From Bacillota bacterium (GTDB lineage: Bacteria; Bacillota; Negativicutes; Sporomusales; Sporomusaceae): a stretch of 38,753 nt of DNA. Shown piece after piece: positions 1 through 7,324 of the stretch. Each line of letters starts with the position of its first letter. The stretch's first letter is position 1. The position numbers and the translations under genes were made by a program. The stretch lies in contig JAGGAB010000033.1 of the NCBI GenBank assembly GCA_017889705.1, positions 1 through 38,753 on the forward strand. The letters are read 5' to 3'. A model generated the notes under the pieces. The model saw only the letters and a list, made by a program, of their open reading frames with translations. It was not told the DNA's origin and ran no database searches.

Positions 1-221
1 TTGTGGCTGCCATTCGTTTAAGCCAGGCAACAATGCGCAATATTAAACAAAATCTCTTCTGGGCGCTTGTCTATAATTCAGTAGGTATTCCCATCGCCGC
101 CGCAGGGTATTTGTCACCTGTACTGGCAGGAGCCGCCATGGCTTTCAGCTCTGTGTCGGTAGTTACTAATGCCTTGCGGTTAAAAAGTTTTCAGCCGTAT
201 GTCCCAAACCATGTAAAATAA
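1..221 (+). CDS. copA: Copper-translocating P1B-type ATPase, C-terminal end only
   Basis: The open frame enters from the left edge (bases 1-2 complete an earlier codon) and ends at TAA 219-221, so only about 72 residues are visible. They match the last two membrane helices of Cu(I)-exporting P-type ATPases: a helix carrying the YN pair ([14 protein letters not shown]) and a final helix with the M-x-x-SS signature (MAFSSVSVV), followed by the short basic tail NALRLKSF. In this family those YN and MxxSS residues form the transmembrane Cu(I) site. The ATPase core and any N-terminal metal-binding domains lie outside the window. The gene is followed 16 bases later by the probable selenoprotein and then by copZ, consistent with one copper-handling operon. 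An apparent GTG start at base 3 is only an internal codon. Confidence 0.85.
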   Translation, partial: VAAIRLSQATMRNIKQNLFWALVYNSVGIPIAAAGYLSPVLAGAAMAFSSVSVVTNALRLKSFQPYVPNHVK

Positions 222-237
222 GTGAGGAGAGGATATT

Positions 238-534
238 ATGAATATTAGTATTGAGCAAGCTGCTCACGATTATATTATGAAAAAGGACAGGAATAAAGCG
301 ATAACGCTTACTGTTGCCAGGCGTCCCGGCAGCTGCTGAGGTGGCGGCCGCGAGGTGCGGCTCCCGTCGGTGCGACTGGGAATCGATGAGGAAAAACGAT
401 ATGCCTATCAGCAGGTCCATATCGAAGGCATTACCGTTTTCTATGCTGACAGTGTGTTTGAAAGTTTTCCAACCATTAATGTAAAGCTGGAAAAAATATT
501 ATTTTTTAAAAGGCTGGTTGCAACTGCCAAATAG
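238..534 (+). CDS. Probable selenoprotein with Cys-Sec motif (in-frame UGA at 337-339)
   Basis: An ATG at 238 has a strong ribosome site (GAGGAGAGG, 224-232). The frame gives 33 residues, meets TGA at 337-339, then stays open to TAG 532-534, for 98 residues if UGA is read as selenocysteine. The motif is Pro-Gly-Ser-Cys-Sec-Gly-Gly-Gly at residues 30-37. Both sides of the UGA look coding: the first part (MNISIEQAAHDYIMKKD, then a KAITLTV strand) and the second part (VRLGIDEEKRYAYQQVHIEG, ITVFYADSVFE) suggest a small alpha/beta fold. I recall a family of about 100 residues annotated as CC/Se-motif (seleno)proteins, in which Cys-Cys or Cys-Sec occupies this position; that match is from memory. 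A GC-rich hairpin begins 6 bases after the UGA. The gene sits between copA and copZ, which suggests a role in metal or redox chemistry, but the function is unknown. An ordinary nonsense mutation (TGC to TGA) is the main alternative. Conventional gene callers would miss or split this gene. Confidence 0.8.
340..362 (+). promoter_or_regulatory. SECIS-like hairpin immediately after the UGA
   Basis: GCCGC (347-351) pairs perfectly with GCGGC (357-361), G346 can wobble with T362, and GG 343-344 can extend the stem to CC 363-364 past a bulged C345. The five-base loop is GAGGT (352-356). Bacterial SECIS elements are short stem-loops within the coding region a few to about a dozen bases after the UGA. 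The well-known E. coli fdhF apical loop contains AGGU, which is also present here. Position, stem strength and loop sequence therefore fit SelB binding, though no folding program was run. Confidence 0.6.
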
Positions 535-574
535 GAAAATAATATAGAGAATACAGGCCGGGGAGGTGAAGAAT

Positions 575-781
575 ATGAGCCAGTCAGGCGAGATTATTTT
601 GAAGATTGAGGGCATGTCCTGCGGTCATTGCAAAATGAGTGTGGAAAATGCGCTCAAAGCTGTTGCCGGCGTGACAAGCGCCAGTGTTGATCTGGAAAAG
701 AAACAAGCGCTTGTTACCGGTACTGCCGACCGTGCAGCACTTGTTGAAGCTGTGGAAGATGTTGGTTTTGAGGTAGTATAA
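575..781 (+). CDS. copZ: Copper chaperone CopZ (HMA domain)
   Basis: This is a 68-residue single heavy-metal-associated domain starting at ATG 575. GGAGGTG at 562-568 leaves 6 bases to this ATG, so the in-frame GTG at 566, which overlaps the ribosome site, is unlikely to be the start. The metal loop GMSCGHC carries the classical M-x-C-x-x-C motif, and the beta-alpha-beta-beta-alpha-beta pattern runs through SVENALKAVAGVTSASVDLE to the C-terminal VEDVGFEVV. Such proteins carry Cu(I) in the cytosol and hand it to CopA, whose gene end lies just upstream. A strong terminator follows at once, making copZ the last gene of the operon. Confidence 0.93.
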   Translation: MSQSGEIILKIEGMSCGHCKMSVENALKAVAGVTSASVDLEKKQALVTGTADRAALVEAVEDVGFEVV

Positions 782-796
782 TTCTTAAAAGCCGTT

Positions 797-840
797 AAAC
801 ACGCAAAGGTTCTCAAAAAGGAGCTTTTGCGTGTTTTATT
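797..840 (+). terminator. Intrinsic terminator of the copper operon
   Basis: AAACACGCAAA (797-807) pairs with TTTGCGTGTTT (826-836). The inner part of the hairpin adds further pairs (TCTC/GGAG region) and the stem runs into TTTTATT. It begins 16 bases after the copZ stop. Confidence 0.85.
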
Positions 841-940
841 CTTCCACGCATTTAGGCGATAACTGAAGGATTTATTTATGATGTAGTAGAATAACTTGTA
901 ACTATAATTATGCATATTTCGACATGTATGCTACCGGGAA

Positions 941-3900
941 ATGTTTGCGGCGCACCCGAAATGGCATCAGGGAAAAGGCGGTGACGGCAGGATCGAAGCG
1001 AAGACAGTTAGCGAAGATATGGCTATAGAAGACTGCTTGCGTCACGCTGCCGCATTGTGCCAGCAGGATTTGCGCAAGCATCAAAACGAAGTCCGGCGCA
1101 TGCGCCAGGAGTTAGAAAAGTTTACTGAAAAACAGGACGAAATCCAGGAAGAATATACTGTCATTACCAAAGCACTTGCGGCATATCAAGAAGCGTGCCG
1201 AGAGATAACTGCCGGTGAGGTTGAATGTGGCCGGCAACTGCAGGCTTTAAGTCGGCGGCAGCAAAGCTTACAGGAAGAATATGCGCTAAACCGGCCTGCG
1301 CAGTCGGCAGACAGTCCTGAGTTGGCAGAACAACGTAACAAGCTCGGGCAACTGCTTACTGCCAAACGTGAGACTCAAGCGGTGATTGCTGAAAATCTTA
1401 CGAAGCTCGAGACGCTGACAGAACGGTTAGCCAACCTTTTGGAGCAAGCTACGCTGCCCAATCAGCAGAAAAAAATACAAGAGGATATTGTTGATCTGGA
1501 AACCCAGCTCAATTATCTTGAGCGGGAAAAGCAAAAACTGATAAAATGCCTGTCACTGCTTACTGCACAAAAACCTGAGGCATATGTACTGCTAGACGGC
1601 AGCCGGGAAGAACAAGCAGCTACTGTGGCGCAGTATAATCAATATCTTGTGGATTTTGTGGCGGCTGTTCAAAAAGTTGAACGCCAGCAGCAGGTGCCGA
1701 TAGCAGCTTTTTTACAGCAGGATATCAGTAGTCTGCTTGACGGGATTAATACCTTAAAGCAGCGTCAGGTTGATCTTAGATCTCCGGAAATCGATACCAT
1801 CAATCAGGTGCGGGAATTATCACATGTACTTGAAGATATGGCTCAAGATTATGGTTGGACCACAAGTTTGCTCAAACCTGATAAGCAAGGAGTTATGGTT
1901 AATCTTCACAGTATCGGCCAACTGCGGCAGACTGCTAATGATTTGCTGGTTGTGGCGCCGCCAGGATTATTGGCTAAAATGGGCCTTTGCGCGCAATGGA
2001 AAAAGAGCTTGTTTGATTTAATCATCAAAGCCAAGTCAATGGAGGAACTGGCATATTCGCCAGAGGCTCTCCGCCGGCAGATCAGGACTGAACTGGAGAA
2101 TGTTCTTTTACAGTGCCGGCATCTTACACAGCGCATTTATGAAACTTCTTATAGGCATCTTTCGGCTTGCGGTCATTCACTGGATCAGGCCTATAACAAA
2201 ATTGCGGTCGAGCTTACCGACCTGACCAAACAATTGCTAAAAACCAGTAAAGAGGCGCAGTCTGTGGGTGAAAGCTCCCATTCTCCTGTAAGGGAAGATG
2301 AGCTTAAATTACGTCACGATCTTGAAAAAACCGAGAATAGGCTGCAGGAACTGCGTCATACCTTACGGCAGCAAGAAGAGGCGATTAGTGAAAGCCGGCA
2401 GGCAATGCAGGAAGATGGCGCGGCGGTTGGGCTGGACTTCAGCCAGGAACAAGCTGACGATGAGCTTGTTAAGCAGACTGAGGAGCTAGAGCAACAAAGG
2501 CAGCAAATGCTGAGCAGGCTGGAGGAAAAACGGCGGCAGCTTACGGCAGTGGAGAGTACAGCTAAGTCTGCTAGTGACAAACTGACAGAACTGCGTGCGG
2601 AGAAAGCAACTGTTGCTGCGAAAATTACCAGTATCGGCAAGCAACTAGAAGACAAGCTGTGTGTGGATAATGAAATCAGAATTTCGCTGGTAACAGAATG
2701 GATAAAACGGCTGCAGGAACACCGACCGGAGAGCAGGGGGGCTGTGGCTGACCGGATAACTGCTACCCGCTTACCAGGTCGCAGGGAAAACAAAGTAGCC
2801 GGTGTTGAGAATATTGCGCTAGGGTTAGCTAACAAAGAGCCAGGCCTAATGCTGCTGGAGATACGGGAATGGCTGCTGCCTGCCGCTGTTATAGGAGTGG
2901 GATTTACGCTGGAAGGCAGCAGGCAGTATAGCGCCACTGAAGAATTTATTATGAAGTGTATGGCTAGCGGCCTAAGTGCGCTTGGCAGCAAAGCGGGAAT
3001 TGCCGAGCTGCTAAACCTGCCAGCCGAGCTAGTTGCCGGCAGTATCGAAAGTCTCTGCGAAGCTTGCCTTGTCAGGGAATGCTCTGATGGTGGGGAAACC
3101 CGCTATCAATTGACCGAAGCAGGGCGGGAAGTCTGTCATACCGGTCAGCTTGCAACTGAACTATTTAGCGGCACAGCGGTTATTATGCTAAATGCCCAGT
3201 ATGAGCTGCTGGATGCTTATAAGGAAGAGTCGGATAGTGGCTGCGCTGACGGCACTTTGCCACTTTTTCGCTATTATAACCACCAGGAGGAGCAGGCGCT
3301 GCGCAATTACTTCCCGGCTGACAACCAGGAAGTCAGCCAGAGCGTACAGGGTAAACTACAGAAATGGTATACTATTCCCCAAAATGACTATAAAACCGTA
3401 ATAACCGGACTAGAGTATAAACAGGACTGCAAGCTGCGATTTGCCGAAATCTGGTTGTATGACGCTTTAAAAAATCAGGTTTTTTGTCGGGTGTGGAATT
3501 TTGCCAAGCAAGAATTTTGTGAAAAACTCGAGTTTGCGCTGCATTCACTGGAAGGCAGACAACGGTTTGAACAGCTGCAAGCCGCTTGCAGCGCCAATAC
3601 ACCAGGAGCGGCGGTGCTTAAAGCGGTACAAAAGCAAGAGAATGCGGCTGCGGGAGCGCCCGGGTGGGAAATACTGTACGGTATAAACCGGCGTAATGCC
3701 TGGCTGAAAGCGCTTACTGACCTGCAGGCAGTTATGGTGCTCATGGTGCCTGATCTTGGTGAACTAGTAGCAGATAGCGAGCTCATAAAACACTTGCGCA
3801 ATGCTGTTAGCCGGGGCAGTGTTATTTTTGTCGGCTGGGGAATTGCCGGACATAGTGCCGGTGAGCTGCAGACACCTGCTGCAGCAGCGGCCGAAAGGTT

Positions 3901-4480
3901 GAAAACCATATTGGATGCAGATGGTTTGCCGGGAGTATTGCCTTTTCAGGTAGGCAAGCTTGACAGTCATTGCTTGTTGGTGGATTCCCGCTACTGTCTG
4001 CTGGACGGGCTGCCTTATGAGCAGTACAGCGGTCAACAAACAGCACGTAGTCAGCCGCTTATCAAGGTGCTTGATAAACAAAGAATAACCGAGCAGAGTG
4101 TTAATTGGCAGGGCGTGTTGTTGAAACAATTGGAGACTCAGCTGCTATCAGGCTGCCTGGAAGACGAAGCTGCCTGTTTCACCTGGTTTTATGCGTTATT
4201 AAAACTAAGCGAACACCGGTATATCCGTGAAGTTCTGGCCGATGAGGCACTAGCCAAGGTAATGACCGGTCATGCTGACAATATGCTGTTTAAGCTCTTG
4301 CTGGTATATGTTAAGGCGGAAAGTTATGACTTCGGGTTTTCCCTGATAGTGGCACAATTGGCCGCCAAACCGGATAGTTATGCCAAATTGACATATTGGC
4401 TGGACAAATTGCGTATCCGTAACCCCAAGGCCTATAATAAGATCACACTTGCTGCCAAATCTGTGTTAAAACGTAGATAA
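941..4480 (+). CDS. Large coiled-coil protein with winged-helix and degenerate PLD-like regions; function unknown
   Basis: This is a cytoplasmic 1179-residue protein with no signal peptide or membrane segment. Residues ~35-200 and ~450-575 are long heptad-rich, Glu/Gln/Arg/Lys-rich coiled coils, separated by a helical segment (~205-440). Residues ~665-730 look like a winged helix (EEFIMKCMASGLSALGSKAG, then AELLNLPAELVAGSIESLCE, with a YQLTEAGRE wing). The C-terminal part (~905-1035) resembles a phospholipase-D-like fold: an alternating VMVLMVPDL / GSVIFVGWG pattern and an H-C-L-L-V-D segment near residue 1010 where HxKxxxxD would be, but the Lys is missing, so catalysis is doubtful. The ATG at 941 has a poor ribosome site; ATG 1019 is an alternative start. 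A TATAAT at 903-908 may be its -10 box. It stands alone between two terminators. I do not recognise the family. A scaffold, nucleic-acid-associated or defence-related role is possible but unsupported. Confidence 0.85.
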   Translation: MFAAHPKWHQGKGGDGRIEAKTVSEDMAIEDCLRHAAALCQQDLRKHQNEVRRMRQELEKFTEKQDEIQEEYTVITKALAAYQEACREITAGEVECGRQLQALSRRQQSLQEEYALNRPAQSADSPELAEQRNKLGQLLTAKRETQAVIAENLTKLETLTERLANLLEQATLPNQQKKIQEDIVDLETQLNYLEREKQKLIKCLSLLTAQKPEAYVLLDGSREEQAATVAQYNQYLVDFVAAVQKVERQQQVPIAAFLQQDISSLLDGINTLKQRQVDLRSPEIDTINQVRELSHVLEDMAQDYGWTTSLLKPDKQGVMVNLHSIGQLRQTANDLLVVAPPGLLAKMGLCAQWKKSLFDLIIKAKSMEELAYSPEALRRQIRTELENVLLQCRHLTQRIYETSYRHLSACGHSLDQAYNKIAVELTDLTKQLLKTSKEAQSVGESSHSPVREDELKLRHDLEKTENRLQELRHTLRQQEEAISESRQAMQEDGAAVGLDFSQEQADDELVKQTEELEQQRQQMLSRLEEKRRQLTAVESTAKSASDKLTELRAEKATVAAKITSIGKQLEDKLCVDNEIRISLVTEWIKRLQEHRPESRGAVADRITATRLPGRRENKVAGVENIALGLANKEPGLMLLEIREWLLPAAVIGVGFTLEGSRQYSATEEFIMKCMASGLSALGSKAGIAELLNLPAELVAGSIESLCEACLVRECSDGGETRYQLTEAGREVCHTGQLATELFSGTAVIMLNAQYELLDAYKEESDSGCADGTLPLFRYYNHQEEQALRNYFPADNQEVSQSVQGKLQKWYTIPQNDYKTVITGLEYKQDCKLRFAEIWLYDALKNQVFCRVWNFAKQEFCEKLEFALHSLEGRQRFEQLQAACSANTPGAAVLKAVQKQENAAAGAPGWEILYGINRRNAWLKALTDLQAVMVLMVPDLGELVADSELIKHLRNAVSRGSVIFVGWGIAGHSAGELQTPAAAAAERLKTILDADGLPGVLPFQVGKLDSHCLLVDSRYCLLDGLPYEQYSGQQTARSQPLIKVLDKQRITEQSVNWQGVLLKQLETQLLSGCLEDEAACFTWFYALLKLSEHRYIREVLADEALAKVMTGHADNMLFKLLLVYVKAESYDFGFSLIVAQLAAKPDSYAKLTYWLDKLRIRNPKAYNKITLAAKSVLKRR

Positions 4481-4521
4481 GAACAAACGGTTTGTTATAC
4501 CTAAAGACTTCTTAAAGAAAT

Positions 4522-4560
4522 AAAACCGGCTTGATTCCCTATGAGAATCAAGCCGGTTTT
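4522..4560. terminator. Bidirectional intrinsic terminator
   Basis: AAAACCGGCTTGATTC (4522-4537) is perfectly complementary to GAATCAAGCCGGTTTT (4545-4560), with a 7-base loop. The T-run at one end and A-run at the other allow it to end both the coiled-coil gene and the convergent dcuC transcript. Confidence 0.92.
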
Positions 4561-4637
4561 TGTATCTGCGTTGGTAACAGCGAGTGAACGCAGCGTAATT
4601 AGGCATGCGAGGTGCTATTACAATCCAGACAATTAAA

Positions 4638-5999
4638 TTAATAGAAGAAAATAAAGTTGGCAACTACAATGGTTATTAGTGCACCAATCATCGGAATCGC
4701 TGTACGTTTCACAACATCAAAGGGCGATACTCCGCCCATGCTGGAAGCTACAACAATAACGGCGGTGATGGGGGAAATAGCGCGTGCGGCGCTGGCAGCA
4801 AAGTGCATTGGCAATAACATTACTACCGGTGCGATCGACATTTTGCTGGCAACAGTCGGTGTTAAGGCGGCAAAAGCAAAGAACGGAGCATTGCCTGAAC
4901 CCATAACAACAGACGAAACTGCGATAATTCCGATCATAACCAGAATCATGCCTGCTGCGCCAAAGCCGGAGGATTGTGCCGAAGCAATAATGGCATCAAT
5001 GGTGCCGATGGTCATAAGGCCTTTGGCAAACGTTTCACCGGCGACAATCAAAGTGATAACATTGGCCATTTGCATGCCAAGACCATCAAAAAAGGATTGG
5101 ATATCGCCCATAACTTTTTTGCCGTCACGGTAACGGATATATTCGAAGATCATACCAATGGCAACACCGATAAACATAGCTTTGATAATGTCCATTTTAA
5201 TCCAGCTGATCCAGAGGCTGCTGAAGGCTAGGATTAAAAACAGCGGGAGGGTCGGCAGAATTGCATAAATCATTGGTGGCAGTTTTTCTTCGGTTTCAGC
5301 TTTTTCAATTTCAATCGCTTGTACTACATGGCCGTCGCGTTTATCCATCCATTTTTGGGTAACAAAGTGGAGGATGGCAACAATCGGAATAACAACAGCA
5401 GCAATAGGTACCTGATAATTAGTCCAATAGAGAACCGGATCAATACCGGCAGTTTGTGCTGACAGGATGGTGCCGGTGTCACTGGGGCTCCAGTCGAGAC
5501 AGAGGGTTGTGGCGATAGCGGCAGTTGCCGACAAACGGCTGACCCCTAAGCTGACAAGCACTGGGAACATGGTTACCATGAGCAGCATGGCAAGTCCTGA
5601 GGCGCTGTTAATGCATAGACCCAAAAACATACCGGTAACCCAGGCACCTGCTAAAACGATATAAGGAGATTTTAGAGCCAAAAGCGGTCTGATGGTCAAC
5701 TTTACCAGCGCTTTGCTTGCGCCGATATGGTCCATATAGCGGGCAAAACCGCCAACAGCCATAATGTTAAGACCAAGTCCGGCTGCGCGGGAACTCATGG
5801 TTTGTTTGATGAATTCAAAGGCGTCAAACAAAACAGAGCCGGTGCTGCTTTTGGCAGGCAAAATCTGGCCAAGACCAAGAGCCACAGCCAAAAACATCAG
5901 GATCATACCACCCATAAACAAAACAGGCTGCGGCTTATATTTTTTTACAATGAGAAAACCTACCCAAAAGGTAACGAGTAAAGAAATAACAATACCCAA
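4638..5999 (-). CDS. dcuC: DcuC-family anaerobic C4-dicarboxylate carrier
   Basis: This 453-residue membrane protein has about 12 hydrophobic helices. It shows features of the DcuC family: an N-terminal helix followed by KKYKPQPVLFMGGMI, a conserved GLGLNIMAVGGFARYMDHIG stretch, SPSDTGTILSAQTAG, and a C-terminal half with VMGSGNAPFFAFAAL and AARAISPITAV. Family members exchange or export succinate, fumarate and malate under anaerobic conditions, and the substrate here is inferred from the family. The start is TTG at 5999, chosen because AGGAGG lies 8 bases upstream and no ATG is suitably placed. It lies 18 bases after the epimerase stop on the same strand, so the two are probably cotranscribed. 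It could carry the epimerase's substrate or a breakdown product rather than a simple dicarboxylate. Confidence 0.88.
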   Translation of the reverse strand: MGIVISLLVTFWVGFLIVKKYKPQPVLFMGGMILMFLAVALGLGQILPAKSSTGSVLFDAFEFIKQTMSSRAAGLGLNIMAVGGFARYMDHIGASKALVKLTIRPLLALKSPYIVLAGAWVTGMFLGLCINSASGLAMLLMVTMFPVLVSLGVSRLSATAAIATTLCLDWSPSDTGTILSAQTAGIDPVLYWTNYQVPIAAVVIPIVAILHFVTQKWMDKRDGHVVQAIEIEKAETEEKLPPMIYAILPTLPLFLILAFSSLWISWIKMDIIKAMFIGVAIGMIFEYIRYRDGKKVMGDIQSFFDGLGMQMANVITLIVAGETFAKGLMTIGTIDAIIASAQSSGFGAAGMILVMIGIIAVSSVVMGSGNAPFFAFAALTPTVASKMSIAPVVMLLPMHFAASAARAISPITAVIVVASSMGGVSPFDVVKRTAIPMIGALITIVVANFIFFY

Positions 6000-6017
6000 A
6001 ATAGTAACCTCCTACGC

Positions 6018-7109
6018 TTAATTAATTTCTTGCCAGTCTTTTACATCAGTAATCCCAAGTCCTGGGGCTTCAGAAAGAATAATTTCATTTTGGGCAAAAC
6101 TTACGCCCCCGACAACCGGATCTTCCGCCAATAACACAGCGGCATCCAAATCGGCTCTGGTTACAATTTTTTTACCTGCAGCCAGACTGGCGGCGGCAGT
6201 AATTCCTACTTTGCTCTCCAGCATACAGCCCAGCATACACTGAATGCCGAGAGTTTCAGCAAAATTGGCAATTTTTACGGCATTATGGAGACCGCCGGCT
6301 TTCATCAATTTGATATTAATTAAATCGCAAGCCGACATGGACAGAAGTTTGAAGACTTCATAGGTTCCAAATGCCGACTCGTCAGCCATAATATCGGTTT
6401 CTACCCGGTCGGTAACATACTTTAAGCCGTCAAAATCGTGAGCTTTAACTGGTTGCTCAATAAGTTCGATATTGAGGCCGAGCTGTTCAAACTTACGGAT
6501 AATGCGGACAGCTTCTTTGGGTGACCAGCCTTGATTGGCATCAAGCCTGATTTTTACATCATAGCCGACAGCCTTGCGGATGGCCTCAACCCGCTTGCAG
6601 TCCATAACTACATCAGTGCCGACTTTCAGCTTTAGTTCAGTATAGCCTTCCGCAATAGCGGCAAGCGAATCCTGTACCATTTCTTCCGGGTCATTGACGC
6701 TGATGGTCAAATCGGTTGTCAGCTTATTGCAATAACCGCCAAAGAGTTTATAAAGCGGTATATTGTAGAGTTGGCCGAATAAGTCATATACGGCAATATC
6801 CAGAGCTGCTTTGGCCGAACTGTTATGCAGCATTGCCATATCCAGTGTTGTCATAATCCCTTCCAGGTTGTCAATATCCATGCCAATCAGCTTGGGACCC
6901 AAGGTGTCGCGAATGGCGGCTACAATCGAGTCCTGGCTGTCGCCGGTTATTACTGCCGTAGGGGGCGCATTCCCATAACCGACTGCACCGGTATCGGTTA
7001 TAACTTTAATAATAATATCTTCTGCTGAATTTACCTGGCGCAGCGCGGTTTTGAAAGGCTTTTTTAACGGGATGCTTACTTTGCCGATTTTGATTTCTTT
7101 GATTTTCAA
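6018..7109 (-). CDS. Dipeptide epimerase of the enolase superfamily (L-Ala-D/L-Glu type)
   Basis: This is a complete 363-residue muconate-lactonizing-subgroup enzyme. The capping domain (~1-125) is followed by the barrel with the acid-base lysine pair K160/K162 (LKLKVG), metal ligands D190 (LDAN), E218 (IEQP) and D243 (ADES), and the second catalytic lysine K267 (NIKLMKAGG). CMLES (295-299) and the D-x-D pair D320/D322 (RADLDAAVLLAED) match the residues that hold the dipeptide alpha-amino group in L-Ala-D/L-Glu epimerases such as B. subtilis YkfB. The expected reaction is epimerisation of Ala-Glu-type dipeptides from murein, allowing hydrolysis and use of the glutamate; other dipeptides are possible. 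The start is TTG at 7109, with GGAGG 9 bases upstream; a nearby ATG at 7116 runs into a stop at once. It is the first gene of the pair with dcuC. Confidence 0.9.
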   Translation of the reverse strand: MKIKEIKIGKVSIPLKKPFKTALRQVNSAEDIIIKVITDTGAVGYGNAPPTAVITGDSQDSIVAAIRDTLGPKLIGMDIDNLEGIMTTLDMAMLHNSSAKAALDIAVYDLFGQLYNIPLYKLFGGYCNKLTTDLTISVNDPEEMVQDSLAAIAEGYTELKLKVGTDVVMDCKRVEAIRKAVGYDVKIRLDANQGWSPKEAVRIIRKFEQLGLNIELIEQPVKAHDFDGLKYVTDRVETDIMADESAFGTYEVFKLLSMSACDLINIKLMKAGGLHNAVKIANFAETLGIQCMLGCMLESKVGITAAASLAAGKKIVTRADLDAAVLLAEDPVVGGVSFAQNEIILSEAPGLGITDVKDWQEIN

Positions 7110-7324
7110 ATATACATTCCTCCTTCCTGTTTTTATTCATAATACGATTGTCGATATTGTATGTCTACAAGAGACATGCCCTTGAGCATATATTTGACAT
7201 GTTTAGCATAATTCCTTCTGCCGGAGAGGCATTACTTAACCTAAAGTTAACGTTGCCATAACATGACTTCTTTGGCGAAAAATGTATAATTATTAATGAG
7301 ATATTTTCATGAGGAGGAAGACTT
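7110..7324. promoter_or_regulatory. Divergent control region with inverted repeat and a rightward -10 box
   Basis: These 215 bases separate two divergent units. ATGTCT (7161-7166) and AGACAT (7172-7177) form a perfect inverted repeat with a 5-base spacer, a possible operator. A further GACAT lies at 7196-7200. TATAAT (7285-7290) is a likely -10 for the rightward gene, although its -35 is poor. The strong GAGGAGG (7311-7317) sets the TTG start at 7325. I could not place a convincing leftward promoter. Confidence 0.4.

Noticed and set aside
337..339. TGA at codon 34 as an ordinary nonsense mutation making a pseudogene
   Set aside because: Coding features continue on both sides, the codon lies in a Cys-x-Gly-Gly motif and a SECIS-like hairpin follows. 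The possibility is not fully excluded, hence the confidence below 0.9.
2356..2991. A 211-codon reverse open frame
   Set aside because: It lies inside the coiled-coil gene on the opposite strand. Its Ser/Cys/Leu-rich composition is the expected mirror of Glu/Gln/Arg-rich codons.
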